Assembly (NCBI GenBank): GCA_002287035.1
Contig: NSKG01000001.1
Span: 62,001 to 126,000 of the forward strand
DNA from: Pseudomonas sp. WN033
Lineage (GTDB): Bacteria; Pseudomonadota; Gammaproteobacteria; Pseudomonadales; Pseudomonadaceae
Direction of reading: 5' to 3'
DNA length: 64,000 nucleotides
Position numbers and translations under genes: made by a program
Part shown: piece after piece, positions 52,475 through 61,009 of the stretch
Position numbering within the stretch: position 1 is the stretch's first letter
Layout of the letters: every line of letters begins with the position of its first letter
The notes under the pieces: model-generated
Told to the model about the DNA's origin: nothing
The model's database searches: none
The model's input: the letters and a program-made list of their open reading frames with translations, nothing else

Positions 52475-53974
52475 ATGCACGATCTGCTGCTGGGGCTGGC
52501 CGACGCCTTTACCCTGACCAATCTGCTGTACATCGCCCTCGGCGTACTGATCGGCCAGATCTTCGCCGCCGCACCCGGCGTCGGCGCACTGATGGCCATC
52601 ACCATCGCTGTGCCCTTCACCTTCTACCTGAGCCCGGTCACCGCCATTGGCCTGCTGGTCGGAATCAACAAGGGCGGCACCCTGGGCGGGGCGGTCTCGG
52701 CCATTCTGATGAACACCCCGGGCTCACCGGAGGCCACCGCCACCACCTTCGACGGCTATCCGATGTCGCGCAAGGGCCAGGCACTCAAGGCCCTGCGCAC
52801 CGCTCACGCCTCATCGGTGACCGGCGACGCCCTGAGCGATCTGGTGCTGTTTCTGGTCGCAGCACCGCTGGCACTGGTAGCGATGCGCATGGGTCCGCTG
52901 GAAATGGCCGCTGTGGTACTGGTCGCCTTCGTGGTCGTTGGCGGCATGGTCGGCAACTCCGTTCTCAAGGGCCTGATTGCCGCCGCCCTTGGCGTGCTCC
53001 TGAGCCTGGTCGGCACCGATCCGGAAACTGCCGGTGAGCGGCTATCTTTCGGCATCCCGGAACTGATGGACGGCCTGGCCATCAGCGCGGTGGGCATCGG
53101 CGTGCTGGCACTTGGCGAAATCTTTCGTCAGGCCATCTATCACCAGCGCGGCAGCCTGCACCGACTACCGGATGCCGGTCTGGGCAATCCGGCACAGAAC
53201 CATTTTGGCTGGCGCGACTATCGCCACATCGCCCCCACCATTTTCAAGTCAACCGGCATAGGCACCCTGATCGGCGCCATTCCGGGGCTGGGTTCGACCG
53301 CCGCTGCCTTCCTCGGTTATGCCTCGGCCAAGCGCTCGGCGAAAAACCCGGAGAACTTCGGCAAGGGCGATATCCGTGGCGTCGCCGCCACCGAAGCGGC
53401 CAACTCGGCGGTCGTCGGCTCCAACTTCATCCCGCTGCTATCGCTCGGAATTCCCGGCAACGTCGCCGCTGCGCTGATTCTCGGTGCCTTCGTCATCCAC
53501 GGCATCACCCCGGGTCCGCAGTTGTTCACCGATCAGGCGCGGCTGGTGTACGCGATCTTTGGCGCCATGGTTATCGGCACCCTGTGCAATCTGTTCTTCG
53601 GCCTGTTCACCATGCGCCTGTTCGCCAAGATCATCCGCCTGCCTCTGCAACTGATTTTGCCCTGCGTCGTGTTGCTGTGCGTGACCGGCATCATCGTCGC
53701 CAGCAACCTGTTCAGCGCCTGGCTGCTGATCGGCTTCGCCGCGTTGGGCTTTCTGATGCGCATGCTGGACTTCTCCTTCGTCACTTTCATCATCGGCTTC
53801 GTACTCGGCCCGATGTTCGAACTCAACGTGCGCCAGAGCGTGCTGCTGGCTGACGGCAACATTGGCTATCTGCTGGACCGGCCCATTGCCTGTGCCTTCA
53901 TCCTTCTGGCACTGGTGTTGACCTGGCGTCTGAGCCGGCGTCAGGCACAAGCCGGCAAACGATTGGCCGTCTAG
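52475..53974 (+). CDS. tctA: Tripartite tricarboxylate transporter large membrane subunit (TctA family)
   Basis: The 499-residue protein has about eleven to twelve membrane segments. The family motifs AAPGVGALMAITIAVPFTFYL, GINKGGTLGGAVSAILMNTPGSP and the symmetric GAIPGLGSTAAAFLGYASAKR...LLSLGIPGN are all present. The ATG at 52475 has a GAGG site seven bases upstream and is preferred over TTG at 52469. No two-component tctDE genes lie nearby. Confidence 0.92.
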   Translation: MHDLLLGLADAFTLTNLLYIALGVLIGQIFAAAPGVGALMAITIAVPFTFYLSPVTAIGLLVGINKGGTLGGAVSAILMNTPGSPEATATTFDGYPMSRKGQALKALRTAHASSVTGDALSDLVLFLVAAPLALVAMRMGPLEMAAVVLVAFVVVGGMVGNSVLKGLIAAALGVLLSLVGTDPETAGERLSFGIPELMDGLAISAVGIGVLALGEIFRQAIYHQRGSLHRLPDAGLGNPAQNHFGWRDYRHIAPTIFKSTGIGTLIGAIPGLGSTAAAFLGYASAKRSAKNPENFGKGDIRGVAATEAANSAVVGSNFIPLLSLGIPGNVAAALILGAFVIHGITPGPQLFTDQARLVYAIFGAMVIGTLCNLFFGLFTMRLFAKIIRLPLQLILPCVVLLCVTGIIVASNLFSAWLLIGFAALGFLMRMLDFSFVTFIIGFVLGPMFELNVRQSVLLADGNIGYLLDRPIACAFILLALVLTWRLSRRQAQAGKRLAV

Positions 53975-54029
53975 CGAACATGCCATCAGAGGCTGGCCCC
54001 GCACAAATAACGGTAACGGACAGAACTGC

Positions 54030-54090
54030 TTGACCGTATGAAATATTGGAACTATTTTTTCATGAAATAAGACATCTAATATTTCATGGA
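54030..54090 (+). promoter_or_regulatory. Promoter and palindromic operators of the amine-oxidase operon
   Basis: TTGACC (54030-54035) and TATTTT (54053-54058) are separated by 17 bases, a plausible sigma-70 promoter. Overlapping or beside it are TATGAAATATT (54038), the palindrome TTTCATGAAA (54058-54067) and AATATTTCATG (54079), all sharing the half-site ATGAAATA. They are candidates for binding of the XRE-cupin regulator encoded downstream. Confidence 0.5.
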
Positions 54091-54096
54091 GTCTGC

Positions 54097-55386
54097 ATGT
54101 TCCGGCAATCCACTCAGCACGTGGGCAGCTACTATGCTGCCTGCTACCCCACACCAATCCCGCAGCGCCCTGCACTGCAGGGTCAGCTGGATACCGAGGT
54201 ACTGATCGTTGGCGCCGGGTTCAGCGGTCTGCATACAGCCTTGCGCTTGCTGCAGGCCGGCAAACGGGTCACCTTGCTGGAGGCCAGTCGGGTAGCCTGG
54301 GCGGCCTCTGGACGCAACGGCGGTCAGGCTCTGCTGGGCTGGTCATGCGACATGCCTCCGCTGGAAAAAGCCCTTGGCCTGGAAGGTGCCCGTCAGCTCT
54401 GGGACAGCATGTGCTGGGCCGCCCAGGAGCTGCGTGAACTGCCGGGCCGGCACGGCTTCGATATCGACTACCGTCCCGGTAGTCTGTGGGCTGCGGTGCA
54501 GCCACGCCGGGTTCAGCAACTGCACGATGCTCAGCACGACGCACTGGTCAACCAAGGCTACGATCAGTTGCAGTTCATCAGCCGTGAAGAGCTGCCCGAC
54601 TGGATCGCCAGCCCACGCTATCAGGCTGCACTCTATGATCCACAGGGCGCCCACCTGAATCCGCTGAAATTGGCCCAGGGTCTGGCGCAGGCCATTGAAC
54701 AGGCCGGCGGGCAGATCTTCGAGCTGAGCCAGGCGCTCGACTATCAACCCAGCGGTTCCGGCTACCGGGTACGCTGTGCCCAGGGTGAGGTGCGCTGCGA
54801 TGTACTGGTGATGGCCTGCAATGCCTATATCGACCAGTTCGACCGCAAGCTGGCAGGGCGACTGCTGCCAGTCGGCTCCTACCAGATCGCCACCGCACCC
54901 TTGGCACCGGATCTGGCGCAATCGCTGCTGCCGCGCAACAGCTGCGTGATCGACAATCAGTTCGTACCCGACTATTTCCGCCTGACGCCTGACCATCGTC
55001 TGCTGTTCGGTGGCGGCTGTACCTACCTGGGCGGCATTCCCCGGGATGTAGCCCAGTCTACCCGGCCGTATCTGGAGCGGGCGTTCCCGCAACTGCGCGG
55101 GGTAGAAATCGAATTTGGCTGGGGTGGGCATATCGACATCAGCATGAAACGTACCCCGGACATCGGTCGGGTCGGTCAGCGCTACTGGCTGCAAGGTTTC
55201 TCCGGCCACGGTGTACTCCCGACCCTGGCCGGGGCCCAGGCGGTAGCCGATGCGATTCTCGGCAATACCCAACTGCTCGAGCTGTACCAGAGTCTGCACA
55301 ATCCGAGCTTCCCAGGCGGCTCACTGCTCGCCGCACCGCTGGAAGCAGCCGGCAAGGTCTGGTATCGGTTACGTGATGTCGTCTGA
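54097..55386 (+). CDS. FAD-dependent amine oxidoreductase (PuuB/PauB-like)
   Basis: The 429-residue flavoprotein belongs to the DAO family, with the nucleotide-binding motif VLIVGAGFSGLHTALRLLQAG near residue 35, the second glycine region ASGRNGGQALLGWS and a C-terminal WLQGFSGHGVLPTLAGAQAVADAI. Members oxidise gamma-glutamyl-putrescine and similar amines. The ATG at 54097 has GGAG upstream. It lies with an XRE-cupin regulator and a glutamine-synthetase-like ligase, as in gamma-glutamyl-polyamine pathways. Confidence 0.85.
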   Translation: MFRQSTQHVGSYYAACYPTPIPQRPALQGQLDTEVLIVGAGFSGLHTALRLLQAGKRVTLLEASRVAWAASGRNGGQALLGWSCDMPPLEKALGLEGARQLWDSMCWAAQELRELPGRHGFDIDYRPGSLWAAVQPRRVQQLHDAQHDALVNQGYDQLQFISREELPDWIASPRYQAALYDPQGAHLNPLKLAQGLAQAIEQAGGQIFELSQALDYQPSGSGYRVRCAQGEVRCDVLVMACNAYIDQFDRKLAGRLLPVGSYQIATAPLAPDLAQSLLPRNSCVIDNQFVPDYFRLTPDHRLLFGGGCTYLGGIPRDVAQSTRPYLERAFPQLRGVEIEFGWGGHIDISMKRTPDIGRVGQRYWLQGFSGHGVLPTLAGAQAVADAILGNTQLLELYQSLHNPSFPGGSLLAAPLEAAGKVWYRLRDVV

Positions 55387-55401
55387 ATACAAGGTACTGC
55401 C

Positions 55402-55959
55402 GTGAACAAACAGGAAGAAATCGAAGGTCTGGCCATTCTGGTCCGCGACCTGCGCAAGCATAAGCACCTGACCCTGAACGATCTGGCCCAGCGCATCGGT
55501 CGCTCGGTCGGCTTTCTGTCCCAGGTCGAGCGCGGGTTGTCACAGCCCACAGTGGCCGATCTGACCGCCATCTGCGAAGCGCTGGAGGTGCCGACTACCT
55601 ATTTCTACAGCCTCAGCAAGCCCCGCGAGCTGAGCTGGGTCACCCGCCCCGACGAGCGACGCACCCTGTACTACGCCGGCGGGATCACCGACGTGCTGGT
55701 TTCGCCCAGCATGTCAGGCCGTTTCTCGATGCTGGAAAGTCACCTGGAGCCCGGCGCCAGCAGTGGTCAGGGCCATCTGGACGACAGCTCGGAACAGGGC
55801 GGCTTCATCATCGAGGGCGAGCTGACCCTGTGGCTGGGCGAAGCCAGCGAAGCGGTGACGCTCTGTGCCAATGACAGCTTCCAACTGCCGCCTCACTCGC
55901 CATTTCGCTACGCCAACCTGTCCGATCAACCGACCCGTGTTCTCTGGGTTTTTACCTGA
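55402..55959 (+). CDS. XRE-family regulator with cupin domain (PuuR-like)
   Basis: The 185-residue protein has an N-terminal helix-turn-helix (LTLNDLAQRIGRSVGFLSQVERGLSQPTV, about 24-52) and a C-terminal cupin (residues 105-185, with GHLDDSSEQGGFIIEGELTLWLG). Such proteins repress polyamine catabolism genes and release DNA on binding the amine. The start is GTG at 55402 after AAGGT, 15 bases beyond the oxidase gene. It probably binds the ATGAAATA palindromes at 54038-54090. Confidence 0.88.
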   Translation: MNKQEEIEGLAILVRDLRKHKHLTLNDLAQRIGRSVGFLSQVERGLSQPTVADLTAICEALEVPTTYFYSLSKPRELSWVTRPDERRTLYYAGGITDVLVSPSMSGRFSMLESHLEPGASSGQGHLDDSSEQGGFIIEGELTLWLGEASEAVTLCANDSFQLPPHSPFRYANLSDQPTRVLWVFT

Positions 55960-55982
55960 TATCTGCCCGCCGGATCACAGCC

Positions 55983-57332
55983 ATGAAAACAACAACAATG
56001 CCCGACCTGCTCAGCGAAGTCCGCACGTTCCGCACCCAGCATCCGCAGGTGACCCATGTCGACCTGATCTGTATGGACTTGCCCGGGCATTTCTATGGCA
56101 AGCGCTACCCGATCGATATGCTGGAGAAAGTGGCTGCCGGCGCCAAGCTGAAGCTGCCGCAGAACTGCATTCTGCTCGGCACCCAGGGCGGGCTCTACCC
56201 GATAGGTGATTACTGTTTCCGGGACGGCGACCCCGACGCGGCCCGGCGTCCGATCCCTGGCAGCCTGAAGCGGGTGCCCTGGGAGACTCAGCCCCTGGCC
56301 CAGATGCTAATCAGCTCTGAGAACACCGACACGCCGATCGAGTTCGAGCCCCGGGTCGTGCTGGCCCGGGTTCTCGATCGCCTGGCCCGACGCGGGTTGC
56401 GCCCGGTGGTCGCCTTCGAGCTGGAGTTCTACCTGTTCGCCCCCCGCTTCCGCGCCGGCCTGCCGCAATATCCCCGGGCGGTTGACGGCCATCGCCGCGA
56501 TGACCAGGCGAATATGCATATCGAGCGGCTTTCGCATTTCAGTAGCGTGCTGGGTGCCATGGTCAGCGCGGCTAACGAGCAAGGCATAGACGCCAACGTC
56601 ATCAGTGCCGAACTCGGCCCCGGTCAGTTTGAAATCAACTTCGGTCACAGTGACGATGCGCTGCAAGCGGCCGACTGGGCCGCACTGTTTCGCCGCAGCA
56701 CCCAGGGCGTAGCCCGCCAGCACGGTTACCGGGCCAGCTTCATGAGCAAGCCCTACCTCCAGGCGCCGGGTAGTGGCATGCATGTGCATGTCAGCCTGTA
56801 CGACCATGACGGGCGCAATGTTCTGGCGGCCAACCAGCAGCAGGCCCTGCGCCATGCGGTGGCCGGCTGCCTTGAACTGCTGCCCCACTGCATGCCGATC
56901 TTTGCCGCCAACCACAACGCCTTTCGCCGTTATGGCAGCATGGTCAACAGTGCCAGTCAGGCCAGCTGGGGATTTGAAGATCGCGATGCCAGCATCCGCA
57001 TTCCCGAGTCCGACCCGCATAACCTGCGCATCGAACACCGCCTGGCCGGTGCCGATGCCAACCCCTACCTGGTTCTGGCCGCCATTCTCACCGGCCTGGA
57101 GCATGGTCTGGACAATGGCCGCGAGCCGATCACCCCGCTCAACCAGGACCGCAGCAGCGGCATAGACTTTCCCAAGGACATGCTCAGTGCGGTCACGGCT
57201 ATGCGCGACCATCCGCAACTGGCTGGCAGCCTGGGCAGCGAGTTCGTCATGGTCTACTGCGAGAACAAGCGCCAGGAGTACCTCGACTTCATGAATGAGA
57301 TCAGCCCCCGGGAATATCACTGGTACGCTTAG
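55983..57332 (+). CDS. Glutamine synthetase family ligase (gamma-glutamyl-amine synthetase, PuuA-like)
   Basis: The 449-residue protein has the glutamine synthetase catalytic domain. Visible signatures are FELEFYLFAPRF, the metal-binding ELGPGQFEINFGHSDDALQAAD, KPYLQAPGSGMHVHVSLYD and the final RIPESDPHNLRIEHRLAGADANPYL. Length and lack of an adenylylation tyrosine region fit the PuuA/PauA/IpuC branch, which joins glutamate to polyamines or other amines. Its stop overlaps the stop of the convergent DapA-type gene. Confidence 0.87.
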   Translation: MKTTTMPDLLSEVRTFRTQHPQVTHVDLICMDLPGHFYGKRYPIDMLEKVAAGAKLKLPQNCILLGTQGGLYPIGDYCFRDGDPDAARRPIPGSLKRVPWETQPLAQMLISSENTDTPIEFEPRVVLARVLDRLARRGLRPVVAFELEFYLFAPRFRAGLPQYPRAVDGHRRDDQANMHIERLSHFSSVLGAMVSAANEQGIDANVISAELGPGQFEINFGHSDDALQAADWAALFRRSTQGVARQHGYRASFMSKPYLQAPGSGMHVHVSLYDHDGRNVLAANQQQALRHAVAGCLELLPHCMPIFAANHNAFRRYGSMVNSASQASWGFEDRDASIRIPESDPHNLRIEHRLAGADANPYLVLAAILTGLEHGLDNGREPITPLNQDRSSGIDFPKDMLSAVTAMRDHPQLAGSLGSEFVMVYCENKRQEYLDFMNEISPREYHWYA

Positions 57333-58216
57333 CCAACGAGTCCGATACCGGCCTGCAACCGGGCAAGTCCCAGGCCGGACAACAACTCACGCACGCCATC
57401 GCTGCTGCCCAGAAGCGGCGCCCGCAACTCATCGACAATCAGCCCCTGCAAGGCCAAAGCGGTTTTTACCGGGGCTGGATTGGGTTCGCTGAACAGGGTC
57501 TGAATCAACGGTAGCAAGCCGAAGAAGGTCTCCCGGGCAGCCAGCCACTGCTGGCTCTGCACCTGTTCATACAACGCCACGAACTGTTCGGGATGAATAT
57601 GCGCAGCAGCAGTGATCGCCCCTTGAGCGCCCAGGCACAGGGCCGTAAAGATCTGGGCATCTTCGCCGGCCAGAACCGCCGCATTGCCACTGGCCAGCAG
57701 CGCCAGGGTATTGGCCGGGTTGCCGCCGCAATCCTTGACCGCCACGATGCGCTCATGCCGGGTGATATTCAGCAGCGTCTCACAGGCCAATGTGGCGCCG
57801 GTACGGTAGGGAATATCGTAGAGAATGACCGGCAGCCGGCTGCGCTCGGCCACGGTATTGAAAAAGCTCTCCAGCGCCGCCTGCGACGGGCGGATGTAAT
57901 ACGGCGCCGGCACCAGTACCGCGGCCAGCGAGCGTTGCTGGATCTCGTCCAGCCTGTCCAGCAGATCCGCCAGGTGATTCCCTGCCAACCCCATGACCAC
58001 CTGCTCGGCCGGGGCCAGTTCCAGCACCGCATCCAGCACCGCCAGTTGTTCAGCCCGGCTCAGGGCTGCGGCCTCACCGGTGGTGCCACACACCACCAGG
58101 CCATGTACCCCGGCATTCAGCAGATGAGCAACCAGACGCCGCAAACCGGCAAAGTCGACCTGGCCCTGATGAAACGGGGTAACCACAGGTACCCAGATAC
58201 CTTGAAACGATGACAT
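57329..58216 (-). CDS. DapA-family (dihydrodipicolinate synthase-like) lyase/aldolase
   Basis: The 295-residue class I aldolase family protein shows GTTGEAAAL (substrate carboxylate loop), the tyrosine in YDIPYRTG and the Schiff-base lysine in VAVKDCGGN. A housekeeping dapA usually sits elsewhere in pseudomonads, so this is probably a paralogue acting on another 2-keto acid (KDG, hydroxyproline or similar pathways). The ATG at 58216 follows AGGAGG by seven bases; an in-frame start at 58234 is rejected. A perfect palindrome lies upstream at 58298. Confidence 0.82.
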   Translation of the reverse strand: MSSFQGIWVPVVTPFHQGQVDFAGLRRLVAHLLNAGVHGLVVCGTTGEAAALSRAEQLAVLDAVLELAPAEQVVMGLAGNHLADLLDRLDEIQQRSLAAVLVPAPYYIRPSQAALESFFNTVAERSRLPVILYDIPYRTGATLACETLLNITRHERIVAVKDCGGNPANTLALLASGNAAVLAGEDAQIFTALCLGAQGAITAAAHIHPEQFVALYEQVQSQQWLAARETFFGLLPLIQTLFSEPNPAPVKTALALQGLIVDELRAPLLGSSDGVRELLSGLGLARLQAGIGLVG

Positions 58217-58297
58217 GACACTCCTCCTGATCAATGACCGATTCGGTACTGTCAGAGGAGAGAAAGGCGGCTAGCGGGGATCGAGTCCGGGGCTTGT

Positions 58298-58320
58298 TCC
58301 TGTCAGCTCATCTGACAGGA
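58298..58320. promoter_or_regulatory. Palindromic operator candidate upstream of the DapA-type gene
   Basis: TCCTGTCAG-CTCAT-CTGACAGGA is a perfect inverted repeat with 9-base arms and a 5-base centre, about 80 bases before the minus-strand start at 58216. A further half-site CTGTCAG lies at 58245. Its shape suits a GntR- or TetR-like repressor, none of which is adjacent. It is also a possible hairpin, but no T run follows. Apart from this and the ribosome site, the gap 58217-58471 holds nothing I recognise. Confidence 0.45.
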
Positions 58321-58471
58321 CAGTGCGCCCGGTCAAATAAGCGACTGTTTCTTTGATTTCTTGGCGACCACGGCGCAACGCTCGCAACCGGCCTGGCCGG
58401 TACGGGAAACAATTGCACTACTGAGCAGGGTTAATAACATGACATTGCCTGATATGGGTCGCTCAACACTT

Positions 58472-58912
58472 TTAACGGTTCGGAGGGATCGGCGTCAAGC
58501 CAGTAGATGTCTTTTTCACCCCGCTGACACGTCCCGCCGCGGCAAAACCCAGGAGGCGCCTGAAACTTGGGCACTGCATGTGGCTGGGTGCAGGGCACTC
58601 GGCAGCATGGCGCAAACCATCACGCATGGCCGTCAGTTGGCGAATGGTCTGATCAAGCTCATCGGCCTTGGCCGCCAATAACTGTCGATCAATGTCCGGC
58701 TGGCCGTTGGCGGCAAACATGCGTGCAATTTCATCCAAACTGAACCCGGCCGCCTGACCCAGAGCAATCAACGCCAACTGTTCAAGCACGTCCGCAGAAA
58801 ACTGCCGCCGCAAGCCACAACGACCATTAGAGCGGATCAAGCCGCGCTGCTCATAAAACCGCAGCGTTGAAGCCGGCACCCGGGATTTTTTCACCACCTC
58901 GGCAATATCCAT
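58472..58912 (-). CDS. MerR-family transcriptional regulator
   Basis: The 146-residue regulator has an N-terminal winged helix (MDIAEVVKKSRVPASTLRFYEQRGLI), a dimerisation coiled coil and a C-terminal region with two cysteines (AECPAPSHMQCPSF) that could bind metal or a redox signal. The ATG at 58912 matches the family start; the longer frame to 58975 would include the promoter. It is divergent from a DUF2938 gene and a typical MerR promoter with a 19-base spacer lies between. Confidence 0.85.
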   Translation of the reverse strand: MDIAEVVKKSRVPASTLRFYEQRGLIRSNGRCGLRRQFSADVLEQLALIALGQAAGFSLDEIARMFAANGQPDIDRQLLAAKADELDQTIRQLTAMRDGLRHAAECPAPSHMQCPSFRRLLGFAAAGRVSGVKKTSTGLTPIPPNR

Positions 58913-58920
58913 AACCACCC

Positions 58921-58951
58921 TTGACCTCAAGTTGACTTGAAGTTGCATAGT
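58921..58951 (+). promoter_or_regulatory. MerR-type promoter with 19-base spacer
   Basis: TTGACC (58921-58926) and CATAGT (58946-58951) are separated by 19 bases, the overlong spacing used by MerR-controlled promoters. The spacer contains the dyad TCAAGTTGACTTGAAG, similar in form to SoxR boxes. It points at the DUF2938 gene. Confidence 0.6.
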
Positions 58952-58996
58952 GCGACTTGCACAGCATTCAAACAACCCAGTCGGAGCACTACCATC

Positions 58997-59506
58997 ATGA
59001 ATAATTTGATCAGTTATCTGGGAGCCGCCGTTCTGGTCGGGCTCAGCGCCACCCTGGTCATGGACCTATGGAGCATCATTCGCCAGCGGCTGCTCGGCAT
59101 CGCGCCACTGGATTATGCCCTGGTCGGACGCTGGCTGATTTATCTGACTCACGGGCGTTTTTTCCACACTCCCATCCAGGCGACTCCGGCAGTATCCGGC
59201 GAACGAGCAATCGGCTGGATATTTCACTACCTCACAGGCGTGCTGTTTGCCCTGGTCCTGCTGTTGATCGCAGGCGCTAGCTGGCTTGAGCAGCCCAGCC
59301 CGGGGCCAGCCCTGGCCGTCGGCCTTGGTAGCCTGGCGGCCCCGTTTCTCCTGTTACAGCCAGCACTGGGCGCAGGAGTGGCGGCCCGCAACACGCCACG
59401 CCCCAATGCGGCCCGCATCCAAAGTCTGGTCACTCACCTGGTTTTTGGCTTCGGTCTGTATGCCGGTGGCTGGCTCACCAGCGTGTTGATAGCGGTAGCG
59501 ACTTGA
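58997..59506 (+). CDS. DUF2938 family membrane protein
   Basis: The 169-residue protein has about four membrane segments. The opening LVGLSATLVMDLWSIIRQRLLGIAPLDYALVGRWL and the middle ERAIGWIFHYLTGVLFAL fit DUF2938. The MerR regulator next door and the MerR-type promoter suggest it responds to a chemical or redox signal. A GC-rich hairpin without T run (TGGCGGC-AAC-GCCGCCA, 59532-59548) follows the gene. Confidence 0.8.
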   Translation: MNNLISYLGAAVLVGLSATLVMDLWSIIRQRLLGIAPLDYALVGRWLIYLTHGRFFHTPIQATPAVSGERAIGWIFHYLTGVLFALVLLLIAGASWLEQPSPGPALAVGLGSLAAPFLLLQPALGAGVAARNTPRPNAARIQSLVTHLVFGFGLYAGGWLTSVLIAVAT

Positions 59507-59649
59507 CAGCCCTCCTGCCCTCAGCGAACCTTGGCGGCAACGCCGCCAGGCGTCTCCGTCCGCGGAAAGGGCTGCGCCCAAGGCATCAAACCACAGTTCC
59601 ATACGAATCCCGGCCTGCCGGGCGGACACAGGCTTGTCAGGGGAGTCGT

Positions 59650-60906
59650 ATGTCCGCACAGCACACCATTCGTCACGGCCGTTTCAATCTCGAGCAGCAG
59701 CGCAAACGCGCCAAGGATTTGCTCAAGGCCATCAAGCGCCAGGAGCCCGAAGCACTTGCCCGCGTACTCCGGCATATTCCGCCACGCGAACAACCACTGA
59801 AACTGACCGATGCCCAGTGGGTGATTGCCCGCGAGTACGGGTTCAGCAGTTGGCCCAGGCTCAAGGCACATATCGATGCACTGGATTTTGCCAGTCGCCA
59901 TGCCGGTCTGCATGGCGATCAGGATGCCAGGACCCTGCATATCCGTTGTGGCTCGGACATTCAGCACAGTCTCAAGGTCGCCGGTTTCAGCGGTGACTTT
60001 CTCGAGTTTTCCGACCCGTTCTGCATTGGCCCGGTGCCGGCCAGCGATGACCAGACCCTGATCCAGCAACGCGCCGCGTTCCTCGCCAACGCCTTTGATC
60101 TGACACCGGCCGACTCACTGGCCCGGCTCAGACAGGCCTACTCGACCCTGGAGCGACTGGACGAGTACGAACGCCTGGTGCTGTGGTTCGAGCATGACAG
60201 CTATGACCAACTGATCCTTGCCTACCTGTTGCACCGGCTGCATCATGAGCCGCCCAAAGCACGCATTGAGCTGATCGCAGTGGACAGTATTCCCGGTGTC
60301 GAGCGCTTCATTGGTGTCGGCCAACTGGCGCCAGACCTGCTGGCCTGGCTCTGGCCCCAGCGTCAGCCGGTCAGCACGGAACTACTACGGCTGGGCAGCC
60401 AGGCCTGGGCAGCGATCAGCGCAGACACGCCGCACGCCCTGACCGCACTGATTGCCACAGGCACCCCGGCACTGCCGATGATGGGTCGAGCACTGCATCG
60501 ACATCTGCGTGAGCTACCGGCCCGGAACACCGGCCTGAGCCTCAGCGAAAGCCAGATTCTGCAGATAGTTGCTGAGCACGGTCCATTACCGGCCGGCAAG
60601 GCCTATGCGCATCTGATGGCTGAACGCGAGCCCCTGCCCTATCTCGGCGACCTGATGTACTGGTGGCTGATTCAGCCACTGCTCAACGCCGCCGAACCGT
60701 TACTGGCAATTGTCGCCAACGCCGAGGCCGACTGGCCGCAACGCCAACTCGCCCTGACCGCAACCGGACAACGGGTGCTTGCCGGCCAAATAAACTGGCT
60801 GGGCCTGTCCCATAGCGAGCGTTGGGTCGGGGGTATACGCATCGTTCCCGGCCAACCGAACTGGTGCCTGTCCTGCGACCTTATGCCACGCGCCGAAAGG
60901 CGCTGA
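59650..60906 (+). CDS. DUF1835 domain protein
   Basis: The 418-residue soluble protein has an N-terminal helical segment with the motif DAQWVIAREYGFSSWPRLKAHIDAL (about 57-81), often found at the ends of ankyrin-like regions. The DUF1835 domain (about 95-215, LHIRCGSDIQHSLKVAG...VLWFEHDSYDQLIL) follows, then a C-terminal domain of the kind that accompanies it. No biochemical function is known to me. The ATG at 59650 follows GGGGAG; the open frame back to 59503 is rejected. Confidence 0.78.
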   Translation: MSAQHTIRHGRFNLEQQRKRAKDLLKAIKRQEPEALARVLRHIPPREQPLKLTDAQWVIAREYGFSSWPRLKAHIDALDFASRHAGLHGDQDARTLHIRCGSDIQHSLKVAGFSGDFLEFSDPFCIGPVPASDDQTLIQQRAAFLANAFDLTPADSLARLRQAYSTLERLDEYERLVLWFEHDSYDQLILAYLLHRLHHEPPKARIELIAVDSIPGVERFIGVGQLAPDLLAWLWPQRQPVSTELLRLGSQAWAAISADTPHALTALIATGTPALPMMGRALHRHLRELPARNTGLSLSESQILQIVAEHGPLPAGKAYAHLMAEREPLPYLGDLMYWWLIQPLLNAAEPLLAIVANAEADWPQRQLALTATGQRVLAGQINWLGLSHSERWVGGIRIVPGQPNWCLSCDLMPRAERR

Positions 60907-60973
60907 TTTCCATCTGATATGGTTTTTATTTGAAAACCTGAGTCTGTTACGTATCAGCCGCGCCAACCATCAT

Positions 60974-61002
60974 CCCCATCAGCCTGATAACGACTGATGG
61001 GG
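60974..61002 (+). promoter_or_regulatory. 5'-leader hairpin covering the ccoG ribosome site
   Basis: CCCCATCAG and CTGATGGGG form a perfect 9-base stem with an 11-base loop. The GGGG of the right arm is the ribosome-binding sequence for ccoG, seven bases before its ATG. In RNA this would hide the site, so the hairpin may limit or switch translation. Confidence 0.45.
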
Positions 61003-61009
61003 TAACACC

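Noticed and set aside
57329..58216. Housekeeping dihydrodipicolinate synthase
   Set aside because: It is isolated from lysine genes and next to amine catabolism; sequence motifs alone do not separate DapA from related lyases, so only the family is stated.
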